From Micavibrio sp. UBA1664 (lineage in GTDB: Bacteria; Pseudomonadota; Alphaproteobacteria; Micavibrionales; UBA1664), in the NCBI GenBank assembly GCA_002320485.1, contig DCKW01000127.1, positions 1-5,515 of the forward strand: DNA of 5,515 nt, in the 5' to 3' direction. The notes below the pieces were generated by a model. It made no database searches, was not told the DNA's origin, and worked only from the letters and a program-made list of their open reading frames with translations. Shown here piece after piece: positions 4,952 to 5,515 of the stretch (position 1 is its first letter; the number at the start of each line of letters is the position of its first letter). The position numbers were made by a program, and so were the translations under genes.

Positions 4952-5515
4952 GTCAGTATCGCCGTCTAATCCCAGTTGTTTTAATCAAACACGGTATGAT
5001 TGTAAGATCAGAAATATTTCATATTCATCAGGTCATAGGTAATCCGGTTGATACTATACGTCGCCTGTCCAACTGGAATGTTGATGAATTGGTTCTGATC
5101 GACATTAGTGATAGCGACTTCCATGATATGAGGCGTGATGATTTATACATTTCATATAAAGACAGTTCTACTCTGGGGCTGTTAAAACAAATATCATCCG
5201 TATGTTCAATGCCTGTGTCTTTTGGTGGAAGAATTCGTACAATTGAAGATGTGCGTGCTCGCCTCGAAAACGGGGCAGACAAATGCATTTTAAATACGCA
5301 AGCTCTAGAAAATCCGAATTTTATAACCGAATGCGCAGAAGAATTCGGCACGCAATGCGTTGTAGTGAATATAGATTATCGCAAGACGGCGGATGGCACC
5401 TATCGGGTTTATTCTCGCTCGGGAACTTACGAAACATCTATGTCCCCGATTGAGTGGGCAAAAGAATGCGAAAAACGAGGCGCGGGCGAAATCTTCCTCC
5501 AATCCATAGATCGTG
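4948..5515 (+). CDS. hisF: HisF-family protein, acetamidino-modification type (HisF2/WbuZ-like), N-terminal 189 residues (partial)
   Basis: This is a (beta/alpha)8 barrel protein cut off by the right edge; the family is about 250-260 residues. HisF hallmarks visible are RLIPVVLIKHG (residues 6-16), VDELVLIDI (45-53), FGGRIRTIEDV (92-102), GADKCILNT (109-117), CVVVNID (137-143) and WAKECEKRGAGEIFLQSIDR (170-189). In true HisF the first strand reads PCLDVKDG and its Asp (Asp11 in Thermotoga maritima) is catalytic; here Leu12 stands there, while the second catalytic Asp (Asp130 equivalent) is kept as Asp143. Loss of the first Asp is typical of the HisF2/WbuZ proteins that relay ammonia from HisH2 to a sugar amidotransferase. 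The phosphate-binding GGGI is GGRI (93-96), which also argues against the normal substrate. The gene is coupled to the hisH-like gene by ATGA. I infer a role in making an acetamidino group on a sugar, probably Pse. The partner amidotransferase would be expected nearby, to the right. Confidence 0.87.
   Translation, partial: MSQYRRLIPVVLIKHGMIVRSEIFHIHQVIGNPVDTIRRLSNWNVDELVLIDISDSDFHDMRRDDLYISYKDSSTLGLLKQISSVCSMPVSFGGRIRTIEDVRARLENGADKCILNTQALENPNFITECAEEFGTQCVVVNIDYRKTADGTYRVYSRSGTYETSMSPIEWAKECEKRGAGEIFLQSIDR

Noticed and set aside
5028..5351. 107-codon open frame on the minus strand
   Set aside because: It lies wholly antisense to the well-supported hisF-like gene, and its product shows no recognisable domain.
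4310..5515. True histidine biosynthesis hisH-hisF
   Set aside because: The HisF-like protein lacks the first catalytic Asp and has an altered phosphate loop, and no other his gene is present, so a sugar-amidation paralog fits better.

Overview
This window is a sugar-modification locus that makes the nine-carbon sugar pseudaminic acid (Pse). It comes from a bacterium of moderate to low G+C, with hand counts of about 36-46% by gene. Pse is found on flagellins, O-antigens and capsules, mostly in Gram-negative, motile bacteria. A proteobacterium is therefore the most natural guess, but nothing here fixes the taxon.

Layout: six genes run leftward from about position 4225 to beyond position 1. In transcription order they are pseB (UDP-GlcNAc 4,6-dehydratase/5-epimerase), pseC (PLP aminotransferase), pseF (CMP-Pse cytidylyltransferase), a PseH-like GNAT acetyltransferase, a second small GNAT-like protein, and pseI (Pse synthase, cut off by the left edge). 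The first four overlap by 4-8 nt, and the next two junctions have gaps of 3 and 11 nt, so this is almost certainly one translationally coupled operon. An 84-bp divergent gap (4226-4309) carries a candidate extended -10 promoter for it. Two genes run rightward from the other side: a HisH-like glutamine amidotransferase and, overlapping it by ATGA, a HisF-like cyclase cut off by the right edge.

How they work together: PseB, PseC and a PseH-type acetyltransferase convert UDP-GlcNAc to the diacetamido-altrose nucleotide. PseG, which is not seen in this window, would remove UDP. PseI condenses the product with PEP, and PseF activates Pse with CMP. The HisH/HisF pair does not look like histidine biosynthesis. 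The HisF protein has Leu where the essential first catalytic Asp should be, as in the WbuZ/HisF2 proteins that pass ammonia to a sugar amidotransferase (WbpG/WbuX/PseA type). The inference is that this locus makes an acetamidino (amidine) derivative of Pse, with the amidotransferase just outside the right edge.

Points worth a second look are the altered HisF and HisH active-site motifs, the absence of pseG from its usual place with two acetyltransferases there instead, and the lost acetyl-CoA loop in the second of these. No RNA genes, mobile elements, CRISPR arrays or convincing terminators were seen, and no gene-free stretch exceeds 84 bp.
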